Source: Methylophilaceae bacterium LSUCC0401
GTDB lineage: Bacteria; Pseudomonadota; Gammaproteobacteria; Burkholderiales; Methylophilaceae
Reading direction: 5' to 3'
DNA: 64,000 nt
Assembly (NCBI GenBank): GCA_024919035.1
Contig: CP103442.1
Location: 1,054,001-1,118,000 of the forward strand
Both the position numbers and the translations under genes were made by a program. Of this stretch, positions 8,109 to 18,124 are shown one piece after another (the first letter of the stretch is position 1; every line of letters begins with the position of its first letter). The notes under the pieces are model-generated. The model made no database searches, was not told the origin of the DNA, and saw only the letters and a list, made by a program, of their open reading frames with translations.

Positions 8109-8793
8109 TTAGTTTTCTCTCTTCAATTGTGTAGGCGACCTTATTGCGAACATATTGCGGCAAAATCTCCCTGAGCGAAAATTCTTTTGGAAGATTACAA
8201 GCTGCCAATTTTGCAAGGTATGAGGATAATCCAGTTTGTACATTGACCGTTAAATAATTAATCCATAGATATGCATCATTGAACTGTTTTTTATAAAGCT
8301 CATAGCCCGTCCCAATAATTGTTAAATTATTTGTTACCTCCTCCGGTAATTGTGGGAGCTCTGATGGTTCAATAACTTGCGGTTTGACCAGAGGAAAAAA
8401 ATTCTTTTTATTTGCCTCAGCTCTAAAGATCTGAAGATAAATTTGATCCATACGCGCATCAATTGTCGACATGATATATTTTGAGTTGGCCATTGACGCA
8501 ATCACCTCAAGAGAATTGACTGGAACAATAGGAATTTTATGTGGAAACGCAAGACCGTATGCAACGCCAGAAGCAATCCTAATACCAGTAAACGAACCTG
8601 GGCCAGATGAAAATGCAATAGCGTCTAAATCACTTACTGCTAAGCCACATTTTTTTAAAATACTTTTTATTTCCTGAAGAATAATTTTTGAATGAGTGAC
8701 ACCAGCTTCGTATTCAATAATTTCCTCATGATCATTTATTTTTAAACACAATGAGAAAATAGAAGTTGATGTATCAATTGCCAAAATTTTCAA
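8095..8793 (-). CDS. tsaB: tRNA t6A37 threonylcarbamoyltransferase complex subunit TsaB
   Basis: This 232-aa ASKHA-fold protein begins MKILAIDTSTSIFSLCL and has the family motifs GVTHSKIIL and SSGPGSFTGIRIASGVAYGLA. TsaB partners TsaD and TsaE in making N6-threonylcarbamoyladenosine at position 37 of ANN-reading tRNAs. The length matches E. coli YeaZ (231). It sits directly downstream of the YoaA-like helicase, the same order as yoaA-yeaZ in E. coli. A TsaC-like gene is elsewhere in the window at 32850. Confidence 0.95.
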   Translation of the reverse strand: MKILAIDTSTSIFSLCLKINDHEEIIEYEAGVTHSKIILQEIKSILKKCGLAVSDLDAIAFSSGPGSFTGIRIASGVAYGLAFPHKIPIVPVNSLEVIASMANSKYIMSTIDARMDQIYLQIFRAEANKKNFFPLVKPQVIEPSELPQLPEEVTNNLTIIGTGYELYKKQFNDAYLWINYLTVNVQTGLSSYLAKLAACNLPKEFSLREILPQYVRNKVAYTIEERKLNANH

Positions 8794-10719
8794 TTACATG
8801 TCCTCTATGAATTGTAAAACCTCATTATAGTCAGAGACTATTTTATAGGGAGGTAGTGAACTTAAAATTTGTTTGCCATAAAATTTTTTTCTTATTCGAT
8901 TATCTCCAATTATAGCTACTCCTCTATCAGAAAAATCTCGAATCAATCGGCCTAATCCCTGCTTCATCATTAACGTGGTCATTGGAATTTGAGTTTTCAT
9001 AAAAAAATTTTTATCTTTTAGTAAGTTTATTTTTGCTTCAACGATAGGGTCATCAGGAGACTTAAATGGTAATTTATCAATCACCAATAAAGTTAAATCA
9101 TCGCCAATCAAATCAATACCTTCCCAAAAAGAATATGACCCAATAAGAACAGTGTTATGACTTTTTTTAAACTGGCTAATTAATTGGTGGTTAGAATAGA
9201 GGCCTTGTTTTAAAATTTTTAAATTATTAGCGTCCTTTTTTAAAATGGACTCAATACATTCTGCAATTTCATCAATACCCTTTAATGAGGTCGTCAAAAT
9301 TAACGTTCTTCCCTGATTAAGCTTTATCGCTGGATAAATATAATCAACTAAAGATGAAAAAAAATCATAAGCATTTGGATCAGGAAGATCTTCGGGGATA
9401 TGAAGAATTGCATTTTTATTATAATCAAACGGGCTTTCAAAAATTTGAGTTTTTATATCTGACAAACCCGTTAGTTCTTTAAAATAGTCAAATGTTCCAT
9501 TTGTAGTGATTGTCGCGGATGTAAATACTAAGCATGAATTTGCAAATTTTGACGTATCATTGAAAATTCCTTTAACATCAATTGGAGTAATGTGAATCGA
9601 AAATGACTTACTAAACCTTTCTAACCAGAGTGCATTTTTATCTTGTATGGGCTCAGCAATTTCAGTTAATAGATTATTCATAGACTTCAGCTCATTAACA
9701 CAACTGTCAATATCTTTATTTATAAACCCCAAGGTATTCATGGTCAAAATTAAATTGCTAAGCAGATCGCTTAACTTATCGCTAGCCTCCCTAAATAAAT
9801 CTAATTTATTTAATTTATGCAAGGAAACCCTACGGTTTTCATCTTTCACATAATCCATCATTTGAGAAATTAAGAAATTATACTGTTGAAAAATATTAGA
9901 AAATTTATCCAAGGAAACTACGGATTTTTTTAAATGGCTAATAAATTCATCAAGAACTCGATTAAGTTTTAAAGATGAAAATACTTTACTCGAATAGAGT
10001 GTTGCCAAATCAATTAAGTTATGGGCCTCATCAAAAACAATCACATCAGAAGATGGAAGCAAATTATTAGCCTCATCATTATCATTAAAAAAATCAGAAA
10101 AAAATAAATGGTGGTTTACAATTACCACCTCAGCTTGGTGTGCCCTTCTTCTTGCTTTATTCACAAAGCAATCTTTACTATATTTACATTCATTAAATAA
10201 ACAGTTTTCACTTGTTGAAGTCACAGCATGCAATACATTACCCGAAAGCTCTAGATCTTGAATCTCAGATATGTCTCCAGTTTTTGATGATTTAAAAAAA
10301 TGCTCAATGTCATTAAATGCTAAAACTTCTTTTTTTGAATAAAATAAATTTGAGTTATTTTGGATTCGATGATGGCATAAGTAATTTGTCCGGCCTTTTA
10401 ATAAAGTTACATTAAAATTTATTCCCAGTGCTTTTTGTAGAATTGGAAAATCTTTTTTCAGCATTTGCTCTTGAAGATTTTTTGTTGCTGTTGAGATAAT
10501 AATTTTCTTATTTTGTCTAATTGAAGGCATTAGATAACCAATGGTTTTACCTATACCCGTACCAGCTTCAATAGCAACAGATTGATTTGTATGTAATGCC
10601 TCATCGATAAATTTTGACATTTCAACTTGACCCACTCGCATTTGATAATTTTCTACTGCCTTTGATAATGCTCCAGTTTCAGCAAAAAAATTATCGAAGA
10701 AATCAACTTTATCTGACAT
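8794..10719 (-). CDS. yoaA: ATP-dependent DNA helicase of the YoaA/DinG (XPD-like) family
   Basis: This 641-aa superfamily 2 helicase has Walker A EAGTGIGKT (51-59), a DEAH box (VFDEAHN, 230-233) and four cysteines spaced for an iron-sulphur cluster: C115, C173, C178 and C184. It also has helicase motifs SYSFWEGID and QGLGRLIRD near the C-terminus. These mark the XPD-like DinG/YoaA group, 5'-3' helicases used in replication-stress repair. Position before tsaB favours YoaA. A TTG at 10734 could add five residues; I prefer the ATG at 10719. It overlaps the upstream SelT/W/H-like gene by 11 bases. Confidence 0.92.
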   Translation of the reverse strand: MSDKVDFFDNFFAETGALSKAVENYQMRVGQVEMSKFIDEALHTNQSVAIEAGTGIGKTIGYLMPSIRQNKKIIISTATKNLQEQMLKKDFPILQKALGINFNVTLLKGRTNYLCHHRIQNNSNLFYSKKEVLAFNDIEHFFKSSKTGDISEIQDLELSGNVLHAVTSTSENCLFNECKYSKDCFVNKARRRAHQAEVVIVNHHLFFSDFFNDNDEANNLLPSSDVIVFDEAHNLIDLATLYSSKVFSSLKLNRVLDEFISHLKKSVVSLDKFSNIFQQYNFLISQMMDYVKDENRRVSLHKLNKLDLFREASDKLSDLLSNLILTMNTLGFINKDIDSCVNELKSMNNLLTEIAEPIQDKNALWLERFSKSFSIHITPIDVKGIFNDTSKFANSCLVFTSATITTNGTFDYFKELTGLSDIKTQIFESPFDYNKNAILHIPEDLPDPNAYDFFSSLVDYIYPAIKLNQGRTLILTTSLKGIDEIAECIESILKKDANNLKILKQGLYSNHQLISQFKKSHNTVLIGSYSFWEGIDLIGDDLTLLVIDKLPFKSPDDPIVEAKINLLKDKNFFMKTQIPMTTLMMKQGLGRLIRDFSDRGVAIIGDNRIRKKFYGKQILSSLPPYKIVSDYNEVLQFIEDM

Positions 10720-10990
10720 TGTCAGTGTGTCCAAGATCTCTTTCAGGGTCTATTATGTCTCTGAGCCTTTGTTTGATAATTGCGATATCAATAAACCCTT
10801 TTTCAACTTGTCTGGAAAAAATTATATTTTTATTACAATATACCTCGAATACGCCAGAGTCTGATTGAACTAACTTAATTGAGTCAAGGTCGGATTCAAA
10901 AGTACTAAATAATTCTTGAGAAATCCAAGTTGCTCTAAAAAGCCATTTGCATTTTGGGCAGAACCTTATCTCTACGTTATTTTTTTGCAT
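10709..10990 (-). CDS. SelT/SelW/SelH (Rdx) family thioredoxin-fold protein
   Basis: This 93-aa protein begins MQKNNVEIRFCPKCKWLFRA. The CPKC motif (C11, C14) after the first beta strand, followed by a helix and GVFEVYCN, fits the Rdx family, where bacterial homologues have Cys in place of selenocysteine. A redox function is presumed but the substrates are unknown. It heads the minus-strand set with yoaA, tsaB, rimI and holD. It is divergent from ctpA, with 73 bp between the starts. Confidence 0.85.
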   Translation of the reverse strand: MQKNNVEIRFCPKCKWLFRATWISQELFSTFESDLDSIKLVQSDSGVFEVYCNKNIIFSRQVEKGFIDIAIIKQRLRDIIDPERDLGHTDNVR

Positions 10991-11063
10991 TTTGGTTTAA
11001 TAATCATCAAGGATGTGATGTAATATTGTACATGTTTATCGTCTTCTAAATTTAGGGTGTTTT

Positions 11064-12479
11064 ATGAAAAAAAGATTTAAGAATTTTAGTTTAATCTCAA
11101 TTGGAGTTATATTTGGGATCCTAGTCAGTATTAATCTTTCAGTTTTTGCTGACAAAAAAGAAGAGGCAAAAAAACTTCCCGTAGAAGATTTAAGAATATT
11201 TGCTGAAGTATTTGGAAAAATCAAAGCTGATTATGTTGAGGAAGTGGCCGACAAAAAATTACTAACGGAAGCTCTGAATGGCATGTTGGCAGGGCTAGAT
11301 CCACATTCAACCTTTCTTGATGAAGATCATTTTAAAGAAATGCAACAAGGAACTGCCGGAGAATTTGGGGGTTTAGGGATTGAAGTAGGAATGGAAGATG
11401 GTTTTGTCAAGGTCATATCACCAATTGAGGATACTCCAGCTTTTAAAGCAGGTTTACAAAGTGGTGACCTTATTATCAAACTCGATGACAAATCTGTTAA
11501 AGGAATGACTCTTAATGATGCTGTGAAACTAATGAGAGGCAAGCCTGGCTCAACAATCAATGTCCAAATCTTACGCAAAGGGAAAGATACCCCATTTGAT
11601 GTAAAAATCACCAGAGCTCAAATTAAAAGCCAAAGCGTTAAGGCAAAGCTTATTCAAGAGGATTATGGATATTTAAGAGTTACCCAATTCCAAGAAAGAA
11701 CTGGTGAGGATGTTGCAAAATCAATTAATAAATTGTTCGCGGAAAACAAAAAACCACTTAACGGTATTATTTTAGATATGAGGAATAATCCAGGCGGTCT
11801 CCTTAATGCTGCCGTTGCTGTATCAGCTGCTTTTATTCCTGAAGGAGAACTGGTTGTTTATACAGAGGGTCGGGCCAAAGACTCTAAAATGCACCTCACA
11901 GCCATTCCAGAAAACTTTATCCGAGACCCTAAAGGCAATAATTACATAAGTAAATTACCCCCTGAGATCAAAAAAACACCCATGGTCGTCTTAGTCAATA
12001 ATGGCTCTGCGTCAGCCTCTGAGATTGTAGCCGGAGCTTTACAAGATCATAAAAGAGCTTTAATTGTTGGTACCAAGAGCTTTGGGAAAGGTTCTGTCCA
12101 AAGTATCCTTCCAATGAATAATGGAACTGCGATAAAATTAACAACAGCGAGATACTTTACACCTAAAGGGCGATCTATTCAGGCCAAGGGAATTGATCCT
12201 GATATTATCGTTGAGGATGGGTTCAGTGGTTTAATGTCACGCGAAGCTGATTTAAATAATCGTTTAAGTAATCCTGAAGAAAACAAACAAGATAAATCAG
12301 AATCGACGGAACCGAAAACAGATGAAAAAAACAATACATCTGAATCATCGAAAAGCGATAACGGTGCCGAAGCACTTAAAAATTTCAAACCTGTCGAGTT
12401 TGGTACCGAAGAAGATAAACAATTTCAAGAAGCTCTTAATATCCTAAAGGGTATAGACATGTATAAAACCATTAAATAA
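11064..12479 (+). CDS. ctpA: C-terminal processing peptidase (S41 family)
   Basis: This 471-aa periplasmic serine protease has an N-terminal signal or anchor (about 8-29), a PDZ domain (about 98-185, with GGLGIEVG) and an S41 protease core. The catalytic Ser/Lys dyad is S317 (NNGSASASE) and K342 (SFGKGSVQ), 25 residues apart as in known CtpA enzymes. DMRNNPGGLL at 238-247 is the conserved turn. The tail from about 405 to 435 is low-complexity (Ser/Glu/Lys/Asn), probably disordered. The ATG follows TTAGGGTG. It precedes coq7 by 2 bp. Confidence 0.95.
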   Translation: MKKRFKNFSLISIGVIFGILVSINLSVFADKKEEAKKLPVEDLRIFAEVFGKIKADYVEEVADKKLLTEALNGMLAGLDPHSTFLDEDHFKEMQQGTAGEFGGLGIEVGMEDGFVKVISPIEDTPAFKAGLQSGDLIIKLDDKSVKGMTLNDAVKLMRGKPGSTINVQILRKGKDTPFDVKITRAQIKSQSVKAKLIQEDYGYLRVTQFQERTGEDVAKSINKLFAENKKPLNGIILDMRNNPGGLLNAAVAVSAAFIPEGELVVYTEGRAKDSKMHLTAIPENFIRDPKGNNYISKLPPEIKKTPMVVLVNNGSASASEIVAGALQDHKRALIVGTKSFGKGSVQSILPMNNGTAIKLTTARYFTPKGRSIQAKGIDPDIIVEDGFSGLMSREADLNNRLSNPEENKQDKSESTEPKTDEKNNTSESSKSDNGAEALKNFKPVEFGTEEDKQFQEALNILKGIDMYKTIK

Positions 12480-12481
12480 CC

Positions 12482-13108
12482 ATGATTGATAAGGTTATCT
12501 CCGAATTAGATTTTGCAATAAAGCTAATGACTGTGCCTCCAAAAGGAAATAGAGGTAACCCCGGAGAACATTATCAGTCAGTAGATAATGAACTAAGTAC
12601 AAAAGATACAAAAGAAATTTCTCGATTAATGAGAATTAATCATACGGGTGAAATTTGTGCTCAAGCGCTCTACAGAGGTCAGTTATTTTTTAATAGTGAC
12701 TCATACATTAAAACAAAACTCAAAAAAGCCTCGTTGGAAGAAATCGATCATCTCAATTGGTGTGACCAAAGAATAAAAGAACTAAAAGGACAAACCAGTC
12801 AGCTTAACCCTTTATTTTATTTTGGATCTTTTGCCCTAGGCGCAATTGCAAGCAGAATTGATACACGCTTTAATCTGGGATTTTTAGAAGAAACGGAAAA
12901 ACAAGTTTCTGCTCACCTCGACAACCATCTCGAAAAAATTCCTCAAAAAGACAAAAAAACACATGCTATTTTGAAACAAATGAAATATGATGAGCAATGT
13001 CACCAAAAGACTGCAAACGCTCTTGGTGCAAAGAAACTCCCCAGTTTTTTTAAAAAAATTATGGGTCTAAGTTCCAAAATAATGACAAAAACAACCTACT
13101 GGATATAA
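12482..13108 (+). CDS. coq7: demethoxyubiquinone hydroxylase
   Basis: This 208-aa di-iron, ferritin-like enzyme performs an O2-dependent ring hydroxylation in ubiquinone synthesis. The repeated carboxylate/histidine motifs are visible in RINHTGEICAQALYRGQ, EEIDHLNWC, EKQVSAHLDNHL and YDEQCHQ. The length equals that of betaproteobacterial and Pseudomonas Coq7. It starts 2 bp after ctpA and is 6 bp before the DUF2322 gene, so the three are likely one transcript. It implies aerobic ubiquinone synthesis feeding the oxidase cluster at the left edge. Confidence 0.95.
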   Translation: MIDKVISELDFAIKLMTVPPKGNRGNPGEHYQSVDNELSTKDTKEISRLMRINHTGEICAQALYRGQLFFNSDSYIKTKLKKASLEEIDHLNWCDQRIKELKGQTSQLNPLFYFGSFALGAIASRIDTRFNLGFLEETEKQVSAHLDNHLEKIPQKDKKTHAILKQMKYDEQCHQKTANALGAKKLPSFFKKIMGLSSKIMTKTTYWI

Positions 13109-13114
13109 TTTTAA

Positions 13115-13429
13115 ATGCAACGTTTTAAAGATATTTTAGAAACTTTAAATTCAGCTGATCATATTAAAGAAATTCAGCTTTATCATGAGGATAACCTTCA
13201 TGGAGTAATAAAAAGCAAGCCTGGGTCAATGGGATCCTTAAAGGTATACTTTTATCTCTATGAGACATACGGAGAAATAAATAGTGATGCTGCAATGGAG
13301 GGTATCGATTTATATGCTGAGCATACAGATGATGCTCAAGATAACCCTGGTAAACATCCTAATATTGATCGCTTGCTGGATGTTATTGATTCAGACATTA
13401 CCCTTCAAATTAAAATCATTGAGAACTAA
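13115..13429 (+). CDS. DUF2322 family protein
   Basis: This 104-aa soluble protein of unknown function has the DUF2322 hallmarks: SADHIKEIQLY near the N-terminus, PGSMGSLKVYFYL, and the highly conserved LYAEHTDDAQDNPGKHPNIDRL. No enzymatic motif is evident. It closes the ctpA-coq7 unit and overlaps the convergent OsmC gene by 4 bases. Confidence 0.85.
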   Translation: MQRFKDILETLNSADHIKEIQLYHEDNLHGVIKSKPGSMGSLKVYFYLYETYGEINSDAAMEGIDLYAEHTDDAQDNPGKHPNIDRLLDVIDSDITLQIKIIEN

Positions 13430-13848
13430 CTACCCGTTTCTAATAATTCAAAATCATGTGTAATTTTTACACTTTGACCTAACATAATTGAAGCTGAACA
13501 ATATTTTGTTGCGGATAGCTCGATAGCACGCTCAACGGTTTTTGGATTTAAATTTTTTCCATAAACTTTAAAATGAATATGAATCTTGGTAAAAACTTTT
13601 GGAACTATCTCAGCTCTTTCAGCAGAAATTAGCGCTTCACAGTCGCTGACTTCTTGGCGAGATTTTTTTAAAATAGTCACCACATCAAATGAAGTACAAC
13701 CCCCCACACCAGATAACAATACTTCCATTGGACGCATTCCTTTATTCTCTCCACCTAAATCTGCAGGGCCATCCATAACGATTTCATGACCAGCTTTTGA
13801 AGAAGCGATAAAACTTACACCCTTGTTCCATTTAACCCTTAAATCCAT
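13426..13848 (-). CDS. OsmC family protein (YhfA-like)
   Basis: This 140-aa protein contains the two conserved cysteines of the OsmC fold: C51 in SGVGGCTSFDVV and C117 in TKYCSASIMLG. The sequence around them (RPMEVLLSGVGGC) is that of the YhfA-type subgroup. OsmC/Ohr proteins reduce peroxides with these cysteines, but for YhfA-type members the substrate is not established. It starts at the base before the stop of the upstream FKBP gene, so the two are probably co-transcribed. Confidence 0.9.
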   Translation of the reverse strand: MDLRVKWNKGVSFIASSKAGHEIVMDGPADLGGENKGMRPMEVLLSGVGGCTSFDVVTILKKSRQEVSDCEALISAERAEIVPKVFTKIHIHFKVYGKNLNPKTVERAIELSATKYCSASIMLGQSVKITHDFELLETGS

Positions 13849-14304
13849 TTAATTCAAACCCAATAATTCAACATCAAAAATTAAATCACTATTAGGTGGA
13901 ATGACTCCTCCTGCACCCCTTGATCCATATCCCAAATCAGATGGAATAATGATTGTTCTTTTGCCGCCAATTTTCATACCCTGTAAGCCAACGTCCCAAC
14001 CTTTAATCACTTGTCCTATGCCCAATGTAAATTCTAGCGGATCATTTCGATCAAGCGAGCTGTCAAATTTTACACCTTTATTATCTTTTTTATTTGTATC
14101 GAGCAACCAACCGGTGTAATGGACTCTAACAACAAGGCCAGGTTCAGCCTCTCTTCCATCACCAACCACATTATCAATGAGCTGTAACCCCTTGTCGTAG
14201 ACTTTAGCAGATTTTTGTTCCATACCTTTTTCCTTATCTCCTATTAATTCAATTGAAAAAACTGATGATGTCATGATTAAAAAAATCAAAAAATAATATT
14301 TCAT
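13849..14304 (-). CDS. FKBP-type peptidyl-prolyl cis-trans isomerase, exported
   Basis: This 151-aa protein has a signal peptide (about 1-17, [20 protein letters not shown]) and one FKBP domain. Conserved parts include [47 protein letters not shown] and [25 protein letters not shown]. It probably assists folding of periplasmic proteins by isomerising proline bonds. It lies 17 bp after dacB and directly abuts the OsmC gene. Confidence 0.93.
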   Translation of the reverse strand: MKYYFLIFLIMTSSVFSIELIGDKEKGMEQKSAKVYDKGLQLIDNVVGDGREAEPGLVVRVHYTGWLLDTNKKDNKGVKFDSSLDRNDPLEFTLGIGQVIKGWDVGLQGMKIGGKRTIIIPSDLGYGSRGAGGVIPPNSDLIFDVELLGLN

Positions 14305-14321
14305 ATAAATCCTTGTTAGCT

Positions 14322-15704
14322 TTAATGTTGATACAAATAATCTAGGCTTTGTTCAATGAACTTTAAGAAGGATTGGTATTGAGGTCCATTTAATACAAAT
14401 GTTACTATATATTCCTCGCCCTTGCTTGACTTCATAAAACCTGACAAAGCAAATACATTTTTAAGACGGCCTGTTTTAAGATGAGTTGCATTTGAAAAAG
14501 ATTTTTCTTTAAACATTGACTTTAATGTCCCATCAATACCTGCAATTGGAAGTGAGCTAATAATTTCTGATTTCCAGTCAGATTCTACAATAAATGTTAA
14601 GACTTCCTGAAACAATAGAGTGTTGGCATAACTATCGCGTGATAACCCTGCCCCATTCTCAATAAAAAATTCATTAAAATTGATTCCTTTTTTTTCAAAC
14701 CAGCTTTTAAAAAAAATATCGGTATTAAACTCATCAGCTTCAAATTCTGTCTTTTGTTTCATTGCAGTCAGGGCAAGATTCCTTGAAAATAAATTAAGGC
14801 TAAACTTATTCATCTGATACATCAGCTGATTTAAAGGATCCGAAAAATGTTCATGAAGCAACATAAACCTATTTAACTCATCATCGGCAAAGCTTTGCTT
14901 TTGTATTTCTCCATTAAATTCAATATCCGCCTCGTTTAAGATATTGTTAATAGCAACTTTAAAGTATTCATCCTGATTTAATGCATTCAGGTATAAAGAT
15001 TTATTTTTACAACTCTTACTAAAAGATCCATTAAGAATAATCTGTATCAATTTATCCGAAAAGGTTACATCAGGATGAATTTTGGACTTCCAGTCCTCAC
15101 AGACTTTATTTGTTATTTTTAAATTATTTATAACCTTAATCTCTTTTATGGATGGTTTACTGAATAAGTACACATTATCATCCTGATTTAAAAATTGAAT
15201 CTCAATCGCTCCGGCTTCAATTAATAAAGATTTGGGTTGAATGTTATAAGCTCGGTAGCTTAAGTCATCAATATATTCTGGGTTAGGTTGAAATTTAAAG
15301 TATGAATCATCTAAAAAGATATTTCCTGTTATCTGGTTAATCCCTCTTGCCTTAAAACTATTAAAAATATCTTTTAAATTCTCAATTGATAAGGTTGGAT
15401 CTCCTTCCCCCTTGATAATTAAATCACCTAAAAGTTTATTCTCTTTTATTTCTTTGCTAGAGAAAAATGACGTTCGAAATTTAAAATCAGGACCTAATTC
15501 ATCGAGCGCAATTGTGGCTGTGATTAACTTATTTACTGATGCGAAATTAAATGATTTATCAACATTCTTGCCCCATGACTCACCTGTTGAGATGTTTTTT
15601 ATAGAATAAGCAAAATCTTGTGAATTAATTTTATTTTTAATGACAAGCTCTTGAGAATATGCTGTTGTAATAAAAAAACTAATGATTAGAAGTAAACGTA
15701 TCAT
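14322..15704 (-). CDS. dacB: D-alanyl-D-alanine carboxypeptidase/endopeptidase PBP4
   Basis: This 460-aa penicillin-binding protein trims peptidoglycan cross-links in the periplasm. It has a signal peptide (about 1-17), the S-x-x-K active site in [15 protein letters not shown], the region [13 protein letters not shown] where the second motif sits, and K-T-G in HLKTGRLKN near the C-terminus. The long insertion between SxxK and the second motif is typical of class C PBP4. Its start overlaps the stop of bioA by 4 bases. Confidence 0.92.
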   Translation of the reverse strand: MIRLLLIISFFITTAYSQELVIKNKINSQDFAYSIKNISTGESWGKNVDKSFNFASVNKLITATIALDELGPDFKFRTSFFSSKEIKENKLLGDLIIKGEGDPTLSIENLKDIFNSFKARGINQITGNIFLDDSYFKFQPNPEYIDDLSYRAYNIQPKSLLIEAGAIEIQFLNQDDNVYLFSKPSIKEIKVINNLKITNKVCEDWKSKIHPDVTFSDKLIQIILNGSFSKSCKNKSLYLNALNQDEYFKVAINNILNEADIEFNGEIQKQSFADDELNRFMLLHEHFSDPLNQLMYQMNKFSLNLFSRNLALTAMKQKTEFEADEFNTDIFFKSWFEKKGINFNEFFIENGAGLSRDSYANTLLFQEVLTFIVESDWKSEIISSLPIAGIDGTLKSMFKEKSFSNATHLKTGRLKNVFALSGFMKSSKGEEYIVTFVLNGPQYQSFLKFIEQSLDYLYQH

Positions 15705-17014
15705 TTAATATCCATCTGTAGTTTTTTAAATATTTTCTCTAAAACTTTCACTACAAATTTTATATCAGACAAGGTGCTTGTGTAAGGGGGCATAATGTAG
15801 ACACACTTGCCAATGGGTCGGATTAACAATCCTTCTTTTCGGGCTAAAGATTCAAAGTTCATAGGCTCTTGATTTTCAGGTAAATCAAAACGCCAAATCA
15901 TTCCAATATTTAAAAAGTTTCTAATATTATGTTTTGTTAATTTCATCATGATCTGGTTAAACAGCTTAGACTTCTCATTTACTTCATCAATGTTCAATTT
16001 TTTATTAAAATAATCTAAAGTTGCAATGGCTGCCGAACACGCAAGAGGGTTGCCAGTGAAGCTATGAGAGTGCAAAAAGTTTTTCTCAACATCTGGATTT
16101 AAAAACTCATGATATATTTTTTTGGATACAACAGTGGCTGCCAATGGAAGATATCCCCCTGATAAACCTTTTGATAGGCACATGATGTCTGGAGTAATAT
16201 TGGCGTGCTGACATGCAAACATTTTCCCTGTACGGCCAAAACCAACCGCAATCTCATCTGCAATAAAATGAATATCAAGCTTTGAACATAATGCTCTTAA
16301 TTTTTTCAAATATATAGGGTGATAATAATTCATGCCTGAGGCGCATTGAAGAATCGGTTCAATAATCAATCCTGCAATTATTTTATGATGTTTATTTAAG
16401 ATTACTTCTGCTTTTTTAAAACTCTCTAGCGCAAACTCTTTGAGTTGTTTTTCAGATTCATAATTTTTTGGAGACGGATTGGGAAGAATGATATTTTTAT
16501 TTAACAGGGAATGATAATTCTTAGAAAAAATATCTATATCTGTAACAGACATTGCGCCTATAGTTTCCCCATGATAACTATTCTCTAACATAGCAAACTT
16601 TGTTTTTTTAAATCCTTTATTTCTCCAAAAATGAAAACTCATTTTTAAGGCAATTTCAACCGAACTTGATCCGTCGCTTGAAAAAAAACAATGGTCCAGA
16701 TTTGTTAAATGAGCTAATTTTTTTGATAAACGAACAACTGTCTGATGAGTCATTCCTGAAAGCATCACATGTTCAATTTTGTTTAGTTGACGCAACACAC
16801 TTTTTTTAATGAAAGGATTGTTATGCCCAAATAAATTCACCCACCATGAGCTAATCGCGTCAAAATACTGATCTCCATCAACTGACTTTAACCAACTTTT
16901 ATGTCCAGATTCAATAGCGATTAAATTATGTTCATTACAGCTATTCATTTTTGAATATGGATGCCAAACATAATCGATACTATCTTGAATCAACTGCTTA
17001 TTTTTTTTACTCAT
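15701..17014 (-). CDS. bioA: adenosylmethionine-8-amino-7-oxononanoate aminotransferase
   Basis: This 437-aa PLP enzyme uses SAM to aminate 7-keto-8-aminopelargonate in biotin synthesis. Family features are YVWHPYSKM near the N-terminus, SSWWVNLFGHNNPF, YHGETIGAMSVTD, the cofactor Asp in FIADEIAVGFGRTGKMFACQHA, and the PLP lysine in CLSKGLSGGYLPLAATVV. The N-terminal tyrosine/tryptophan signature separates it from other class III aminotransferases. No other bio gene is nearby. It lies 4 bp after the aldo/keto reductase and overlaps dacB. Confidence 0.95.
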   Translation of the reverse strand: MSKKNKQLIQDSIDYVWHPYSKMNSCNEHNLIAIESGHKSWLKSVDGDQYFDAISSWWVNLFGHNNPFIKKSVLRQLNKIEHVMLSGMTHQTVVRLSKKLAHLTNLDHCFFSSDGSSSVEIALKMSFHFWRNKGFKKTKFAMLENSYHGETIGAMSVTDIDIFSKNYHSLLNKNIILPNPSPKNYESEKQLKEFALESFKKAEVILNKHHKIIAGLIIEPILQCASGMNYYHPIYLKKLRALCSKLDIHFIADEIAVGFGRTGKMFACQHANITPDIMCLSKGLSGGYLPLAATVVSKKIYHEFLNPDVEKNFLHSHSFTGNPLACSAAIATLDYFNKKLNIDEVNEKSKLFNQIMMKLTKHNIRNFLNIGMIWRFDLPENQEPMNFESLARKEGLLIRPIGKCVYIMPPYTSTLSDIKFVVKVLEKIFKKLQMDIK

Positions 17015-17018
17015 AAAT

Positions 17019-18086
17019 TTATGGAGCTGGGTTCATAGCTGACAAATGGATGTATTCAATTTCACTGAGCAACTCTTTAGGTAGATCAATTCGATAAGCA
17101 TTAATATTTTGCTTAAGCTGGTCCATGGATGTAGCGCCAATAATTGTTGAAGTCATAAACCATTGGGAAAATACAAAAGCTAAAGACATTTCTGTTAACC
17201 CCAATTCATACTTACGAGCTAATTGAGCGTATTTGTCCACAGCAGAATTTACACCAGGCTTATCAAAACGTTTGGCATATCCCGGAAATAATGTAACGCG
17301 GCCAATTGCACTGGGATTATTTATATATTTTCCAGTTAAATAACCAAACGCTAAGGGAGAGTATGCTAAAAATCCGAGTTTTTCCCGATACAGAATTTCC
17401 GTTGTTCCAAATTCAATAGTCCTATTCAACAAGCTATAGCTATTTTGCAATGCACAAATTAATGGATATCCATATTCCTTGGCAATTTTAATAAACTGCA
17501 TTAATCCCCACGGAAATTCATTAGATAAGGCAATCCCCTTCACTTTCCCAGAATTTACTAATTTTGAAAGTGTTTCTAATTGATTTTCAATTGAAATCCA
17601 CTCAATTTGTTTACCATTTTTTATTTCTTCATTAGGGTCAAATCGATATTGACCAAACATTGGAACATTTCTTTCAGGCCAATGAAGATAAAGTAAGTCT
17701 AGATAATCTGTCTGCATTCTTCTTAAAGTCCCATCAACGGCAGCGATAATATTCGACTCATCCAAAGCAATTGGACCACCCCTGATCCAATTCAAATCTC
17801 GTCGGGGGCCCGCAATTTTACTGGAGAGTATAATCTTCTCCCTATTTTGCGACTTCAGCCATTCACCAACTATAGTTTCAGTTTTCGTATAAGTGTCAGC
17901 TTTGGGTGGAACCGGGTACAACTCTGCAACATCAATCGAATTGATCCCGTATTCAAGGGCATAATCAAGCTGCTCAAATGCATCCTGTTTCGAGTTTTGA
18001 TCTCCAAAAGTCATGGTCCCCAGGGTAATTGGAGATAATTTAAGCTCTGTATTGTTTAATTGACGATAATCTTGTTCAGAAAACAT
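17019..18086 (-). CDS. aldo/keto reductase (Tas-like)
   Basis: This 355-aa TIM-barrel NADPH-dependent reductase shows SPITLGTMTFGDQ at the N-terminus, SIDVAELYPVPP (catalytic Asp/Tyr region), YLDLLYLHWPERNVPMFG (catalytic His region) and IIGATSMDQLKQNI near the C-terminus. The pattern and length resemble E. coli Tas (346 aa). The physiological substrate is unknown. AAGG six bases before the ATG is a plausible ribosome-binding site. It is divergent from groES, 142 bp apart, and bioA follows after 4 bp. Confidence 0.9.
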   Translation of the reverse strand: MFSEQDYRQLNNTELKLSPITLGTMTFGDQNSKQDAFEQLDYALEYGINSIDVAELYPVPPKADTYTKTETIVGEWLKSQNREKIILSSKIAGPRRDLNWIRGGPIALDESNIIAAVDGTLRRMQTDYLDLLYLHWPERNVPMFGQYRFDPNEEIKNGKQIEWISIENQLETLSKLVNSGKVKGIALSNEFPWGLMQFIKIAKEYGYPLICALQNSYSLLNRTIEFGTTEILYREKLGFLAYSPLAFGYLTGKYINNPSAIGRVTLFPGYAKRFDKPGVNSAVDKYAQLARKYELGLTEMSLAFVFSQWFMTSTIIGATSMDQLKQNINAYRIDLPKELLSEIEYIHLSAMNPAP

Positions 18087-18124
18087 AAAAAACCTTATAA
18101 AAAAACCTTTTTTTGAGTTTTACA

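Noticed and set aside
14640-14700. Loss of the SxN motif in PBP4
   Set aside because: The region reads SRDSYAN rather than a clean S-x-N, but this motif is variable in the betaproteobacterial relatives I recall, and SxxK and KTG are intact.
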